A DNA stretch of 64,000 nucleotides from contig NZ_CP093845.1 in NCBI RefSeq assembly GCF_024732245.1, forward strand, positions 620,001-684,000, read 5' to 3'. The first letter of the stretch is position 1. Every line of letters begins with the position of its first letter. The DNA comes from Dietzia sp. B32. GTDB lineage: Bacteria > Actinomycetota > Actinomycetes > Mycobacteriales > Mycobacteriaceae. This document shows, piece by piece, positions 26,537 to 34,716 of the stretch. The position numbers and the translations under genes are program-made. Under the pieces are notes generated by a model. That model was not told the origin of the DNA, made no database searches, and was given only the letters and a program-made list of their open reading frames with translations.

Positions 26537-28459
26537 CTAGCCGACGGTCTGCTGCTCGCGCGACTTGGCCTTGCTGCGGGCCTTGGCCCGCTCGGTCGCG
26601 GTCAGAGCGACCTTGCGCACGCGGATGGCGTCCGGGCCAACCTCGACGCACTCGTCGCCGGCACAGAACTCCATGGCCTCCTCGAGGGAGAGGTTGCGGG
26701 CCTTGGACAGCGTCTCCGTCGCGTCGGAGGACGCCGCACGCATGTTGGTGAGCTTCTTCTCCTTGGTGATGTTGACGTCCATGTCCTCGGAGCGCGGGTT
26801 CTCCCCCACCACGACGCCCTCGTAGACCTCGGAGCCGGGCTCGATGAAGAAGTCGCCGCGGTCGGCGAGGCCCAGTAGCGCGAAGGCGGTGGCCTTTCCG
26901 GCCCGGTCCGCCACGAGGGAACCGGTGTGGCGCGAGCGGATCTCCCCGACCCACGGCTCGTACCCGGCGGACACCGAGTTGGCGATGCCGGATCCGCGGG
27001 TCTCGGTCATGAAGGTGGTGCGGAATCCGATCAGGCCGCGGGCGGGGACCAGGAACTCCATACGGACCCATCCGGTGCCGTGGTTGCTCATCTGCTCCAT
27101 GCGGCCCTTGCGGGCGGCCATGAGCTGGGTGACCGCGCCGAGGTACTCCTCCGGCACGTCGATGGTCATGTGCTCCATCGGCTCGTGGACCTTGCCGTCG
27201 ATGCGCTTGGTGACCACCTGGGGCTTGCCCACGGTGAGCTCGAAGCCCTCGCGGCGCATGGTCTCGACGAGGATCGACAGCGCCATCTCGCCACGACCCT
27301 GCACCTCCCAGTCGTCGGGCCGCTCGGTGTCGAGGACCTTGAGCGAGACGTTGCCCACGAGCTCCTGGTCCAGACGGGCCTTGACCATGCGCGCGGTGAG
27401 CTTGGTGCCGCCGTTGCGGCCGGCGAGCGGCGACGTGTTGACGCCGATGGTCATGGAGATCGCGGGCTCGTCGACGGTGATGGCGGGCAGCGCGACCGGG
27501 TTCTCCGGATCGGCCAGGGTGTCACCGATCATGATGTCGCTGATGCCGGCCACCGCCACGATGTCGCCGGCGACGGCCTCATCGGTGGGAACGCGCTCCA
27601 CGCCCTCGGTCGCGAGCAGCTCCGAGATCCGGACCGACTTGGTCTCCGTCTCGCCGTCCGGCAGGTGGTGGATCCACGCGACCTGCTGGCCCTTGCGCAG
27701 TCGACCGTTGTGGATGCGGACCAGGCCGATCCGGCCCAGGAAGTTGGAGGCGTCCAGGTTGGTGACGTGGGCCTGCAGCGGGGCGTCGGCGTCGCCGCGG
27801 GGGGCGGGGATCACCTCGTAGAGGAGCTTGAAGAAGTCGTCGAGGTTCTCCGCGTCCGGCTCCTGGCCGTTGGCCGGCTGGGTGATGGAGGCCTTGCCGG
27901 CGCGCCCGGAGGCGAACACGACGGGCAGCTCGAGGGCGTGCTCGGCGGCGGCCTGGGCGTCGGGGTCCTCGAGGTCGGAGGCCAAATCCAGGAGCAGGTC
28001 CTGCGCCTCCTCGACGACCTCGTCGATCCGCGCGTCGGGTCGGTCGGTCTTGTTGACCACGATGATCACGGGCAGCGAGGCGGCGAGCGCCTTGCGGAGA
28101 ACGAATCGGGTCTGCGGCAGCGGGCCCTCCGAGGAGTCGATCAGCAGGACGACGCCGTCGACCATGTTCAGTCCGCGCTCGACCTCGCCGCCGAAGTCCG
28201 CGTGACCCGGGGTGTCGATGATGTTGAAGACGAGGTCCGCGCCACCCGCCCCCGCGCCGTGCCGGCGCACGGAGGTGTTCTTGGCGAGGATGGTGATCCC
28301 CTTCTCGCGCTCGAGGTCACCCGAGTCCATCACGCGGTCCACGAGCTCGGCGCGTTCGTCGAACGCTCCGGACTGACGCAGCATCGCGTCGACGAGTGTC
28401 GTTTTCCCGTGATCGACGTGCGCCACGATGGCGACGTTGCGGAACTCGGTCAAGGCCAT
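26537..28459 (-). CDS. typA: Translational GTPase TypA/BipA
   Basis: 640 residues. GTPase motifs: AHVDHGKTTLVDAML (G1), DTPGHADFGGE (G3), NKTDRPDA (G4). Domain II, EF-G-like domains III/V and the TypA-specific C-terminal domain follow (PRSEDMDVNITKEKKLTNMR). It acts on the 70S ribosome in 50S assembly and stress adaptation. GAGGGAGAA precedes the ATG. It is upstream of lpqW by only 10 bases, so typA-lpqW-mshB-membrane protein probably form one transcript. Confidence 0.95.
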   Translation of the reverse strand: MALTEFRNVAIVAHVDHGKTTLVDAMLRQSGAFDERAELVDRVMDSGDLEREKGITILAKNTSVRRHGAGAGGADLVFNIIDTPGHADFGGEVERGLNMVDGVVLLIDSSEGPLPQTRFVLRKALAASLPVIIVVNKTDRPDARIDEVVEEAQDLLLDLASDLEDPDAQAAAEHALELPVVFASGRAGKASITQPANGQEPDAENLDDFFKLLYEVIPAPRGDADAPLQAHVTNLDASNFLGRIGLVRIHNGRLRKGQQVAWIHHLPDGETETKSVRISELLATEGVERVPTDEAVAGDIVAVAGISDIMIGDTLADPENPVALPAITVDEPAISMTIGVNTSPLAGRNGGTKLTARMVKARLDQELVGNVSLKVLDTERPDDWEVQGRGEMALSILVETMRREGFELTVGKPQVVTKRIDGKVHEPMEHMTIDVPEEYLGAVTQLMAARKGRMEQMSNHGTGWVRMEFLVPARGLIGFRTTFMTETRGSGIANSVSAGYEPWVGEIRSRHTGSLVADRAGKATAFALLGLADRGDFFIEPGSEVYEGVVVGENPRSEDMDVNITKEKKLTNMRAASSDATETLSKARNLSLEEAMEFCAGDECVEVGPDAIRVRKVALTATERAKARSKAKSREQQTVG

Positions 28460-28486
28460 ACGCTGGGTTCTCCCTCGGAGGCTTAC

Positions 28487-28519
28487 CGCGCCCGGGGCGG
28501 CTCGGGGCCGCCGGGCGCG
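28487..28519 (-). promoter_or_regulatory. Stable hairpin in the typA 5' leader
   Basis: CGCGCCC (28487-28493) pairs with GGGCGCG (28513-28519) and GGCGGC (28496-28501) with GCCGCC (28507-28512), leaving a two-base bulge and a five-base loop. It would be near the end of the typA untranslated leader, about 25 bases before the ATG. Confidence 0.45.
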
Positions 28520-28658
28520 TAATGGGAATCAGCGGCGTGTGTCAGCCGCGATCCACAGGCGCGTCCGGTCGAGCGCGCGTGCGAATCCACATTACCTGCT
28601 ATACCGGACGATCTCCCTATCGTGAGACGCTCCCGACAGAAGCACCACGGTGGTGTTA

Positions 28659-28686
28659 TTTACATCACGCACAACTTCTGTAACAT
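28659..28686 (+). promoter_or_regulatory. Sigma-70-type promoter of the secreted-protein gene
   Basis: TTTACA (28659-28664), a 16-base spacer and TAACAT (28681-28686). This is the best consensus promoter on the plus strand in the gap; the leader to the ATG at 28802 would be about 108 bases. Confidence 0.5.
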
Positions 28687-28801
28687 CAGCACCAGATCGC
28701 CTCTCCATCCGAGTCCCGGTGCCCGTGACTCGGGACACTTATGAGAATATCTAGCGGTCGACCGGTCGGCCCGCCAGCCGGTCCGCCCGCCCAGCCGAAG
28801 A

Positions 28802-29494
28802 ATGGACTCGCCAGTGATCCGCCACTCGCTCAGGACCTCGTTCCGGACCCTCGGCCTCGGTGCCGTAGCCGCCCTCGCGGTCGGTCTCGCCGCACCCGCC
28901 ACCGCCAGCGCGCAGTCGCTCGACGAACTGGGACGTCCGACCGAGCCCGTGCTGCAGGCGATCGAGAACCTCTCCGAGCAGCAGTGGATCCCCGAGGACA
29001 CGCGGGGCACCATCGCCCGCCTCGTCGGGTTCTTCCGCGGCACCGGCGAGCCCGGGACCCCGCTTCCCGAGAACGGCCCGGTCATCGCGCAGTTCGCGTA
29101 CCCGACGATCATGCAGCAGTGCATCGGCGGCGACCAGACCGCCGTCGGCGCCGCGACCGCCGTCCCCGGGCCGGCCGATCTCCCGCTTCCCGGCATCGAC
29201 CCCGGCAAGCTCGGTTTCATCTTCACCGCGCTGGGTACCGAGGGAGTCGCGGCCCAGCAGGCCCAGCCCATGACCGTGGAGTGGATCAACATCTCCAACG
29301 GTCGTCGCGGTTCCACCGTCCTGACCTACAACGGCATCAACGAGGGCGGGCCGGCCACGGTCAACGGCGTCGCGGACACCGGCGCGGGTCAGGTCCTCAT
29401 GCTCCTGCAGGGCGGGGTCACCACGAACCTGGAGGACGGCGGGACCGCGAACTGCGTCGCCTTCCCCACCGTGGGGACCGCGTTCGTCCGGTGA
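28802..29494 (+). CDS. Secreted protein of unknown function
   Basis: 230 residues. An Arg-containing n-region and hydrophobic core ([17 protein letters not shown]) end in a signal peptidase site near TASA-QS at about residue 38. The mature part is acidic, without membrane segments; two cysteines (in QQCIGGDQ and ANCVAFPT) could form a disulfide. I do not recognise a domain. The pattern of a small secreted beta-rich protein with an actinobacterial distribution seems likely. Its stop codon overlaps the start of the damaged sirtuin gene as GTGA. Confidence 0.75.
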   Translation: MDSPVIRHSLRTSFRTLGLGAVAALAVGLAAPATASAQSLDELGRPTEPVLQAIENLSEQQWIPEDTRGTIARLVGFFRGTGEPGTPLPENGPVIAQFAYPTIMQQCIGGDQTAVGAATAVPGPADLPLPGIDPGKLGFIFTALGTEGVAAQQAQPMTVEWINISNGRRGSTVLTYNGINEGGPATVNGVADTGAGQVLMLLQGGVTTNLEDGGTANCVAFPTVGTAFVR

Positions 29495-30274
29495 CCGGCG
29501 ACGGTGGCGCGCCCGTCGGGCGCAGCGCCGTCCCAGACCAGGACCTGACCGAGGCCCGTCTCGCCCTTGCCGGCGGCGGGCCTCTGGTCGTTCTCAGCGG
29601 TGCCGGGATGAGCGCCGAGAGCGGCGTGCCCACCTTCCGCGACGCCCGGACGGGACTGTGGGAACGGTACGACCCCACCGCTCTGGCCACCCCGGAGGCC
29701 TGGGCCCGCGATCGCGACACCGTGTGGGCCTGGTACAGGTGGCGCGAACACCTGGTCTGGGGGGGCGAGACCGAACGACGGGCACGTCGCGGTCGCCCGC
29801 GCCGAAGCGTACCGGGACGTCGTGGTGGTCACCCAGAACGTCGATGACCTGCATGAGCGCGCTGGTTCCAGCCGGGTCCACCACGTCCACGGCAGCCTGT
29901 TCGCCCACCGCTGTGATACCTGCGGTACACCGATGGACGTCGGTCCTCCTCCCGCCGAGCCGGTCGACCGCCTCACCCCGCCGGCCTGCGACCGGTGTGG
30001 TGGGCGGGCCCGTCCGGGTGTGGTGTGGTTCGGCGAGATGCTCCCCGGCCGGCCCTGGGACGCGGCCGTCGACGCGGTCACCTCGGCTGCCGCGGTGCTC
30101 GTCGTCGGGACCTCCGGCCTGGTCCATCCCGCGGCGTCGTTGCCCGGTCTCGCCGCGGATGCGCAGGTGCCGGTGATCGAGGTGAACCCCGGCCCGTCGG
30201 GACTCGGATCCGAGGTCGCGGTCCGGGTGCGGGCGACCGCAGGTCAGGCACTGCCCGTCCTCCTGTCCCCCTGA
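29491..30274 (+). pseudogene. Sirtuin (NAD-dependent deacylase), broken by a frameshift in a G run
   Basis: Start GTG at 29491 gives [15 protein letters not shown] (NAD site) and continues to HLVWGGE; after a run of seven G (29759-29765) this frame is lost and stops at 29847. Dropping one G restores [19 protein letters not shown] and then [12 protein letters not shown], the catalytic HGSLFAH and the zinc cysteines CDTCG and CDRCGG, to the stop at 30274. The repaired protein has about 260 residues, normal for a CobB-type sirtuin. All catalytic motifs are present on the two sides, so this is either a sequencing error or a recent or switching mutation. Confidence 0.85.
29759..29765 (+). other. 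Seven-G homopolymer at the sirtuin frameshift
   Basis: Seven consecutive G; six would keep the sirtuin frame. Homopolymers of this kind are hot spots both for slippage and for sequencing error. Confidence 0.85.
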
Positions 30275-30347
30275 GCCATTCGGGCCGCACTCCCCTCCCC
30301 GAGCCGCCGCACGAACGGCTGGCGGAAACCTCCCTGGGGCCGGGAGG

Positions 30348-30366
30348 GCGCGCTAGCGTAGCGCGC
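30348..30366. terminator. Small perfect hairpin between sirtuin and aquaporin
   Basis: GCGCGCTA and TAGCGCGC form an 8-base stem with a three-base loop. It lacks a T run, so it may be a weak terminator of the sirtuin transcript or a leader element of the aquaporin gene. Confidence 0.4.
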
Positions 30367-30430
30367 AGGGACCCACGCCCGGTGTTCCCGCTCCTCCGTT
30401 CACGCGGAGGTCAGGACCGGAGATCACGCC

Positions 30431-31207
30431 ATGTCTGATTCATCCCCATCCGTCCCCTCCATCACCTCGGTCATCGCCGCCGAGGTGATCGGCACGTTCT
30501 GGCTCGTCCTCGGCGGTTGCGGCACCGCCGTGTTCGCGGCGGTCCAGATCGCCACCGCCGATACCGGTGACATTCCCGTCGGCGTCGGCTACCTCGGTGT
30601 CGCGATCGCGTTCGGGCTCACCGTCCTCACCGCCGCATACGCGTTCGGACACATCTCGGGTGGCCACTTCAACCCCGCCGTGACCATCGGCGCCGCGGTC
30701 GCCGGCCGCCTGCCCTGGGCCAAGGCCCCCGTCTACATCGTCAGTCAGGTCGTTGGAGGTCTGGTCGCGGGCGCGCTGATCCTCGTGGTCGCGAGCGGCA
30801 AGGACGGGTTCGAGGCCACCGGCAGCATGGCCGCCAACGGTTACGGGGCCAACTCGCCCGATGGCTACGGTCTGCTCTCTGCTCTGCTCATCGAGATCGT
30901 GCTCACGACCCTCTTCGTGTGGGTCATCCTCGGCGCCACCGATCGCCGGGCCCCCGTCGGCTTCGCGCCCGCGGCCATCGGCCTCACGCTGACGCTGATC
31001 CACCTCATCTCCATCCCCATCACCAACACGTCGGTGAACCCGGCACGGTCGACGGCGGTGGCGTTCTTCAACGGCGGCGGCGCACCTGGCCAGCTGTGGC
31101 TGTTCTGGGTGGCCCCGATCGTCGGTGCGCTCATCGCGGGCGCGCTGTACGGCCCGTTGTTCGGCGGTCGCGCCGCGAACGGCCGATCCGCGTCCGTCTC
31201 GGCCTGA
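30431..31207 (+). CDS. Aquaporin of the AqpZ type
   Basis: 258 residues, six membrane helices. The two pore motifs are HFNPAVTIG (after helix 2) and SVNPARST (after helix 5); the Arg after the second NPA is the selectivity-filter residue and His in GHISGGHFN is nearby. The narrow-filter pattern fits a water channel (AqpZ) better than a glycerol channel, but I cannot prove it. GGAGATCACGCC precedes the ATG. It ends inside the left arm of a large hairpin. Confidence 0.9.
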   Translation: MSDSSPSVPSITSVIAAEVIGTFWLVLGGCGTAVFAAVQIATADTGDIPVGVGYLGVAIAFGLTVLTAAYAFGHISGGHFNPAVTIGAAVAGRLPWAKAPVYIVSQVVGGLVAGALILVVASGKDGFEATGSMAANGYGANSPDGYGLLSALLIEIVLTTLFVWVILGATDRRAPVGFAPAAIGLTLTLIHLISIPITNTSVNPARSTAVAFFNGGGAPGQLWLFWVAPIVGALIAGALYGPLFGGRAANGRSASVSA

Positions 31208-31260
31208 CGCAGGAGGGCCCGCCGGAGACGAGCGTCTCCAGCGGGCCCTCCTGCGTCAGG
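31203..31260. terminator. Large hairpin terminator, bidirectional
   Basis: 20 bases at 31203-31222 pair perfectly with 31241-31260; after one mismatch GGAGAC/GTCTCC extends the stem to 26 pairs with a GAGC loop. The left arm begins before the aquaporin stop codon (31205-31207). No T run follows on either strand. It stands between convergent genes. Confidence 0.75.
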
Positions 31261-31291
31261 CCGATCCGCGGTGCGGTGGCGGCCCGTCGGG

Positions 31292-32212
31292 TCAGCGCCG
31301 GGGTTCATCCCGGTCGGTCCGGCCCAGCATCTTGTCCACGATCCCCGGCTTCTCGTCCCGTCGGACATCGGGGTCGACGGTGTCTCCCGGTGTCACGCTC
31401 CCGCGCCCCGTCTCTCCGAGCCGGTCGGAACCAGCGGGATCGTCGGCCCTGGCGTGGCGCCCGCCCACGTCACCCATGCCGACCCCGGTGCCACCCGAGG
31501 TCCCGGTGCCCGGCCCGTGGGCATGGGTGCCCGAACCGATCCCGGCCCCGGGAGCCGCGGAGGAGCCCACCCCGGCTCCGGTGCCGGCGTGAGTACCGGC
31601 ACCGGACGCGACACCTCGATCGGTGACGCCGCCTCGCCCCTCGTCGGAGACCCTGTCACCGGGGGTCATGCCGCGATCGTGGTCACCGAGGTGGTCGTCA
31701 TGGCCGAGACCACGGCCATCGTGACGGTCGTCATGGCCCAGGCCACGGTCGCCGCCACGGTCGTCATGGCCGAGACCACGGCCATCGTGACGGTCGTCAT
31801 GGCCCGGGCCACGGCCGCCGTCGCGGTCGCGGTCGCGGTCGCGGTCGCGGTCGCGGTTGAGGTCATCGGCCCGGCCCTTGGGGTCGAGCTTGTGGGCAGT
31901 CTGTTCCATCCGCCGGACGTCGTGCTTCTGCTCGTCTACGGCACCACGCTGCTGCTCGGCCTCGGCGCGGAGCTTGTCGGCCTCCGCGGCCTTGGCACGG
32001 GCCTCCTGCTGAGCGGCGCTCGCGCGGTGCTCCTGCTGGCGGGCGACGGCATCCTGTTGTTCGAGCTGGTTCTCGCGTTCACGCGCGGTGCGCCGCAGTT
32101 CCGCGGCCTCGGTGAGCTTCTTGCGGTTGCTGCTCCTGATGGCCATCGCGATGAGCGCGATGACGACGATCAGCGCGATCACCCCGATGATGATCCAGAT
32201 GATGGGGTCCAC
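31292..32212 (-). CDS. Membrane-anchored coiled-coil protein with Arg-Asp and Gly-His-Asp repeats
   Basis: 306 residues from a GTG with AGGGAGG upstream. One membrane helix at residues 3-25 (IIWIIIGVIALIVVIALIAM), a charged coiled coil (30-110), an RDRDRDRDRDRD run near residue 118, then about five copies of an 11-residue unit GRGLGHDDRHD to about 175, then a Gly/Thr/Ala-rich disordered tail. The His-Asp-rich repeats could bind metal ions; nothing proves it. No family recognised beyond the general pattern of actinobacterial membrane-anchored, low-complexity proteins. Confidence 0.65.
   Translation of the reverse strand: MDPIIWIIIGVIALIVVIALIAMAIRSSNRKKLTEAAELRRTARERENQLEQQDAVARQQEHRASAAQQEARAKAAEADKLRAEAEQQRGAVDEQKHDVRRMEQTAHKLDPKGRADDLNRDRDRDRDRDRDGGRGPGHDDRHDGRGLGHDDRGGDRGLGHDDRHDGRGLGHDDHLGDHDRGMTPGDRVSDEGRGGVTDRGVASGAGTHAGTGAGVGSSAAPGAGIGSGTHAHGPGTGTSGGTGVGMGDVGGRHARADDPAGSDRLGETGRGSVTPGDTVDPDVRRDEKPGIVDKMLGRTDRDEPRR
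31704..31857. repeat. Tandem repeats inside the membrane-anchored protein gene
   Basis: A 33-base unit repeats about five times, with a near-identical 66-base double unit (about 31704-31748 and 31770-31814). It is followed by GGTCGC-type hexamers (31820-31857) encoding Arg-Asp. All lengths are multiples of three, so changes keep the frame. Confidence 0.85.
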
Positions 32213-32306
32213 AGCTGCCTCCCTTTCAGGGGTCGGGTTGCTTCAGGAACGTAACCCCGCCCCCAGACGGGTGCCACCGGTCGGGTGCCACCGCTCGTCC
32301 AGCCGC

Positions 32307-33602
32307 CTAGTGGTGGGCACGAGGGAGCAGGCCCGCCTCCCTCGCCTCCCTGCTGAGCCGCTCGCGATGATCGGGGTGCGCGATGGCGATCAGTGCCGCG
32401 GCCCGTTCGGCGACCGACTTGCCCCTCAGCTCCGCGATACCGAACTCCGTGACGACGTTCTCGATGATGTTCTTGTGGGTCGTGACCGGACTGCCGGGCG
32501 TGAGTGACAGCGAGATCCGGCTGACGCCCTTGGAGGTCTGGGACGGCGTCACGATGAACCCGTGACCTCCCGGAGAGAAGGTGCACCCGCGGGCGAAGTC
32601 GGCCTGTCCCCCGGCACCGGACCAGTAGCGGCCACCGATGGTCTCCGAGGCCGCCTGGCCGAACAGGTCCACCTCGCTGGTCGCGTTGATCGAATAGAGG
32701 TTGTGCTCCTGGCCGATCACTCTCGGGTCGTTCACGATGTCCACCGGGAGCATCGCCACCGACGGGTTGTTGTGGAGCCAGTCCATGAGTCGCTGCGATC
32801 CCAGAGCGAACGTGGTGACGTGCTTGAACGGTCGACCGGTCTTGCGGGAGCCGTCCACCACACCGGCCTCGACGAGGTCCATCACCCCGTCCGACAACGC
32901 CTCTGTGTGGATCCCCAGATGCCGGTGCCCGGCCAGCCGCGACAGGAAAGCGTTGGGCAGCCTGCCGACCCCCAGCTGGAGACAGGCGCCGTCGGGGACC
33001 CGCTCGGCGATGATCTCCGCGATCGCGTTGTCGATGTCCCCCGGCGGCGGTGCCTCCATGGTGATCATCGGGGTGTCATTGCGGGTCACGCCCGCGACCT
33101 GCGAGATGTGGATGTGGTTGCGCCCGAAGGTGCGGGGCATCTGGGAATTGACCTCGACGAAGAACGGCACCTGCCCGATGAACGAGGCAACGTAGTCGGC
33201 GTTGGTGCCCATCGAGAAGAAGCCGTGCTCGTCGATCTCCGACACGGTGGTGATCGCCAACCCGGGAGGCGAGAATTCCCGCAGGGTCGCGGGCACCTGC
33301 GCGAAGTCGACCGGGATCAGGTCGCAGTGGCCCCGGTGGAAGTTCTCCCGCGACCCGCGCCCGAGGAAGTAGTCGACGTGCCGGAGCCTGCCCGGGTACG
33401 CACCCTCCATGAACGGCAGGGACTCCCACGGGTCCATGTGGTGGATGGTCACGTCCTCCAGACCGTCGGCCCCCGAGTCCAGTGCGCGGAGCAGCGCCGG
33501 CGGGGCGGCGTTCTGGATGGGGACGATGACGTGCATCCCCGGCGTGACGTGGTCGAGAACCGCTTCCGCCGGGAGTTCCTCGTACTCGACGTTCCTCGTC
33601 AC
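32307..33602 (-). CDS. Acetyl-CoA hydrolase/transferase family CoA-transferase
   Basis: 431 residues from a GTG. The family I CoA-transferase (Cat1/4-hydroxybutyrate CoA-transferase) fold is indicated by EVNSQMPRTFG, where Glu is the expected covalent catalytic residue, by LQLGVGRLPNAF and GIHTEALSDGVMDL, and by the C-terminal SPGGHGFIVTPSQ. Such enzymes move CoA between acetate/propionate/succinate and other acids. The acceptor cannot be told. A short gap and the same strand put it after the LLM-type gene but no clear operon is visible. Confidence 0.82.
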   Translation of the reverse strand: MTRNVEYEELPAEAVLDHVTPGMHVIVPIQNAAPPALLRALDSGADGLEDVTIHHMDPWESLPFMEGAYPGRLRHVDYFLGRGSRENFHRGHCDLIPVDFAQVPATLREFSPPGLAITTVSEIDEHGFFSMGTNADYVASFIGQVPFFVEVNSQMPRTFGRNHIHISQVAGVTRNDTPMITMEAPPPGDIDNAIAEIIAERVPDGACLQLGVGRLPNAFLSRLAGHRHLGIHTEALSDGVMDLVEAGVVDGSRKTGRPFKHVTTFALGSQRLMDWLHNNPSVAMLPVDIVNDPRVIGQEHNLYSINATSEVDLFGQAASETIGGRYWSGAGGQADFARGCTFSPGGHGFIVTPSQTSKGVSRISLSLTPGSPVTTHKNIIENVVTEFGIAELRGKSVAERAAALIAIAHPDHRERLSREAREAGLLPRAHH

Positions 33603-33649
33603 AGGGCACCTGCTCTCGTTGACCGGGGCGCGGGATGCGCCGAGTGGGC

Positions 33650-34636
33650 TCAGGCCAGCGCCGGGATGACCTCGCGCTCGAACAGGTCGAGCCCGGAGGT
33701 GTCGGTGGCGATCTCGGGGAAGTAGAAGACGCCGTACTCCATTCCGAGCGCCTTGAGCTCGGACAATTTCTCGATGATCTGCTCCGGTGTCCCCACGGCC
33801 GGAAGGCCGCGGTAGGCGCCGAGTTGGCGTTCGGCCTCGTCAGCCCCGACGTGCTTCGCCAACCGGTCCTTCAGCGTCGCCAGCCGATCCTCGACGTCCT
33901 TCTCCGTCTCCCCGATCGCCACGTTGTAGTTCGCGGTCCTGGTGATCTCGGCCGGATCCCGCCCGATGTCCTCGCAGTGCCCGCGCAGGATCCGTGACTT
34001 GTGGGCGAAGCCCTCCGCGGTGCCGTCGAAGTTGGTGTAGTCGGCGTACCGGGCCGCTGTCCGGAGAGTCTTCCGCTCGCCCCCGCCCGCGATCCACATC
34101 GGGATGCCGCCCTCCTGCAGGGGCTGCGGCTGGACGATCGCCCCGTCGACCCGGTACTGCTCGCCGTTCAGCGAGACGACGCCGTCGGACCACGCCTGCG
34201 TCATGATGCGTACGCCCTCGTCGAGCATCGCCAGTCGCTCGCCCGCCGAGGGGAAACCGTAGCCGTACGCGCGCCATTCGTGCTCGTACCAGCCCGCCCC
34301 GATCCCCATCTCCACCCGGCCGCCGGAGATGTGATCGACCGTCGCGGCGATCTTCGCCAGCAGTGCCGGGTTCCGGTAGCCGATGCAGGTGCACATCTGC
34401 CCGAGCCGGACCCGGGACGTGGTCGCACCCAGGGCCGACATCAGGCTCCACGCCTCGTGGGTCGCCTCGGTCGACGTGAGCGGCGAGGTGTGCATGTGGT
34501 CGTACACCCACAGCGACTCCCACGGCCCGGCGTCGGCGCGGGCTGCCAGGTCGGAGATGACGGGCCAGTGACGGGCGGCCGGCACGTCGACCAGATCGAG
34601 GCGCCAACCCTGGGGCAGGAAGAGTCCGAATCGCAT
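33650..34636 (-). CDS. LLM-class F420-dependent oxidoreductase (TIGR03560-like)
   Basis: 328 residues. The bacterial luciferase-like barrel is clear: RFGLFLPQGW at the N-terminus, WVYDHMHTSP, GRVEMGIGAGWYEHEW and GERKTLRTAARYAD. Spacing fits the actinobacterial F420-binding subgroup TIGR03560. It probably reduces or oxidises an unknown substrate with F420, which the fbiC gene in this window helps make. The ATG follows a close -10 box. Confidence 0.8.
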   Translation of the reverse strand: MRFGLFLPQGWRLDLVDVPAARHWPVISDLAARADAGPWESLWVYDHMHTSPLTSTEATHEAWSLMSALGATTSRVRLGQMCTCIGYRNPALLAKIAATVDHISGGRVEMGIGAGWYEHEWRAYGYGFPSAGERLAMLDEGVRIMTQAWSDGVVSLNGEQYRVDGAIVQPQPLQEGGIPMWIAGGGERKTLRTAARYADYTNFDGTAEGFAHKSRILRGHCEDIGRDPAEITRTANYNVAIGETEKDVEDRLATLKDRLAKHVGADEAERQLGAYRGLPAVGTPEQIIEKLSELKALGMEYGVFYFPEIATDTSGLDLFEREVIPALA

Positions 34637-34643
34637 GTGCGCG

Positions 34644-34649
34644 AGCCTA
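34644..34649 (-). promoter_or_regulatory. Candidate leaderless promoter -10 of the LLM gene
   Basis: Minus-strand TAGGCT ends 7 bases before the ATG at 34636. Confidence 0.5.
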
Positions 34650-34716
34650 GCCCGACGACAGGTCCCGGGTGGCCGACCTCACCACCGGTTCGGACCGGGG
34701 ATCCGACGCCGCCGGA

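Larger units (their letters stand above)
28460..28801. other. 342-base intergenic region with typA leader hairpin and a forward promoter
   Basis: No gene is seen. On the typA side a G+C-rich hairpin lies at 28487-28519. From about 28600 to 28690 the DNA is unusually A+T-rich for this genome and carries the promoter of the secreted-protein gene. Promoters for typA in the other direction probably lie in the same A+T-rich part, but no convincing pair was found. Confidence 0.6.

Noticed and set aside
29491-29847. Two separate short genes instead of one sirtuin
   Set aside because: The upstream frame has only the NAD site and the downstream one (from 29822) only the catalytic and zinc parts; together they make one complete sirtuin after removal of one G.
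31292-32212. Repeat region considered as a CRISPR array
   Set aside because: The repeats are contiguous, in frame and lack unique spacers; no cas genes are present.
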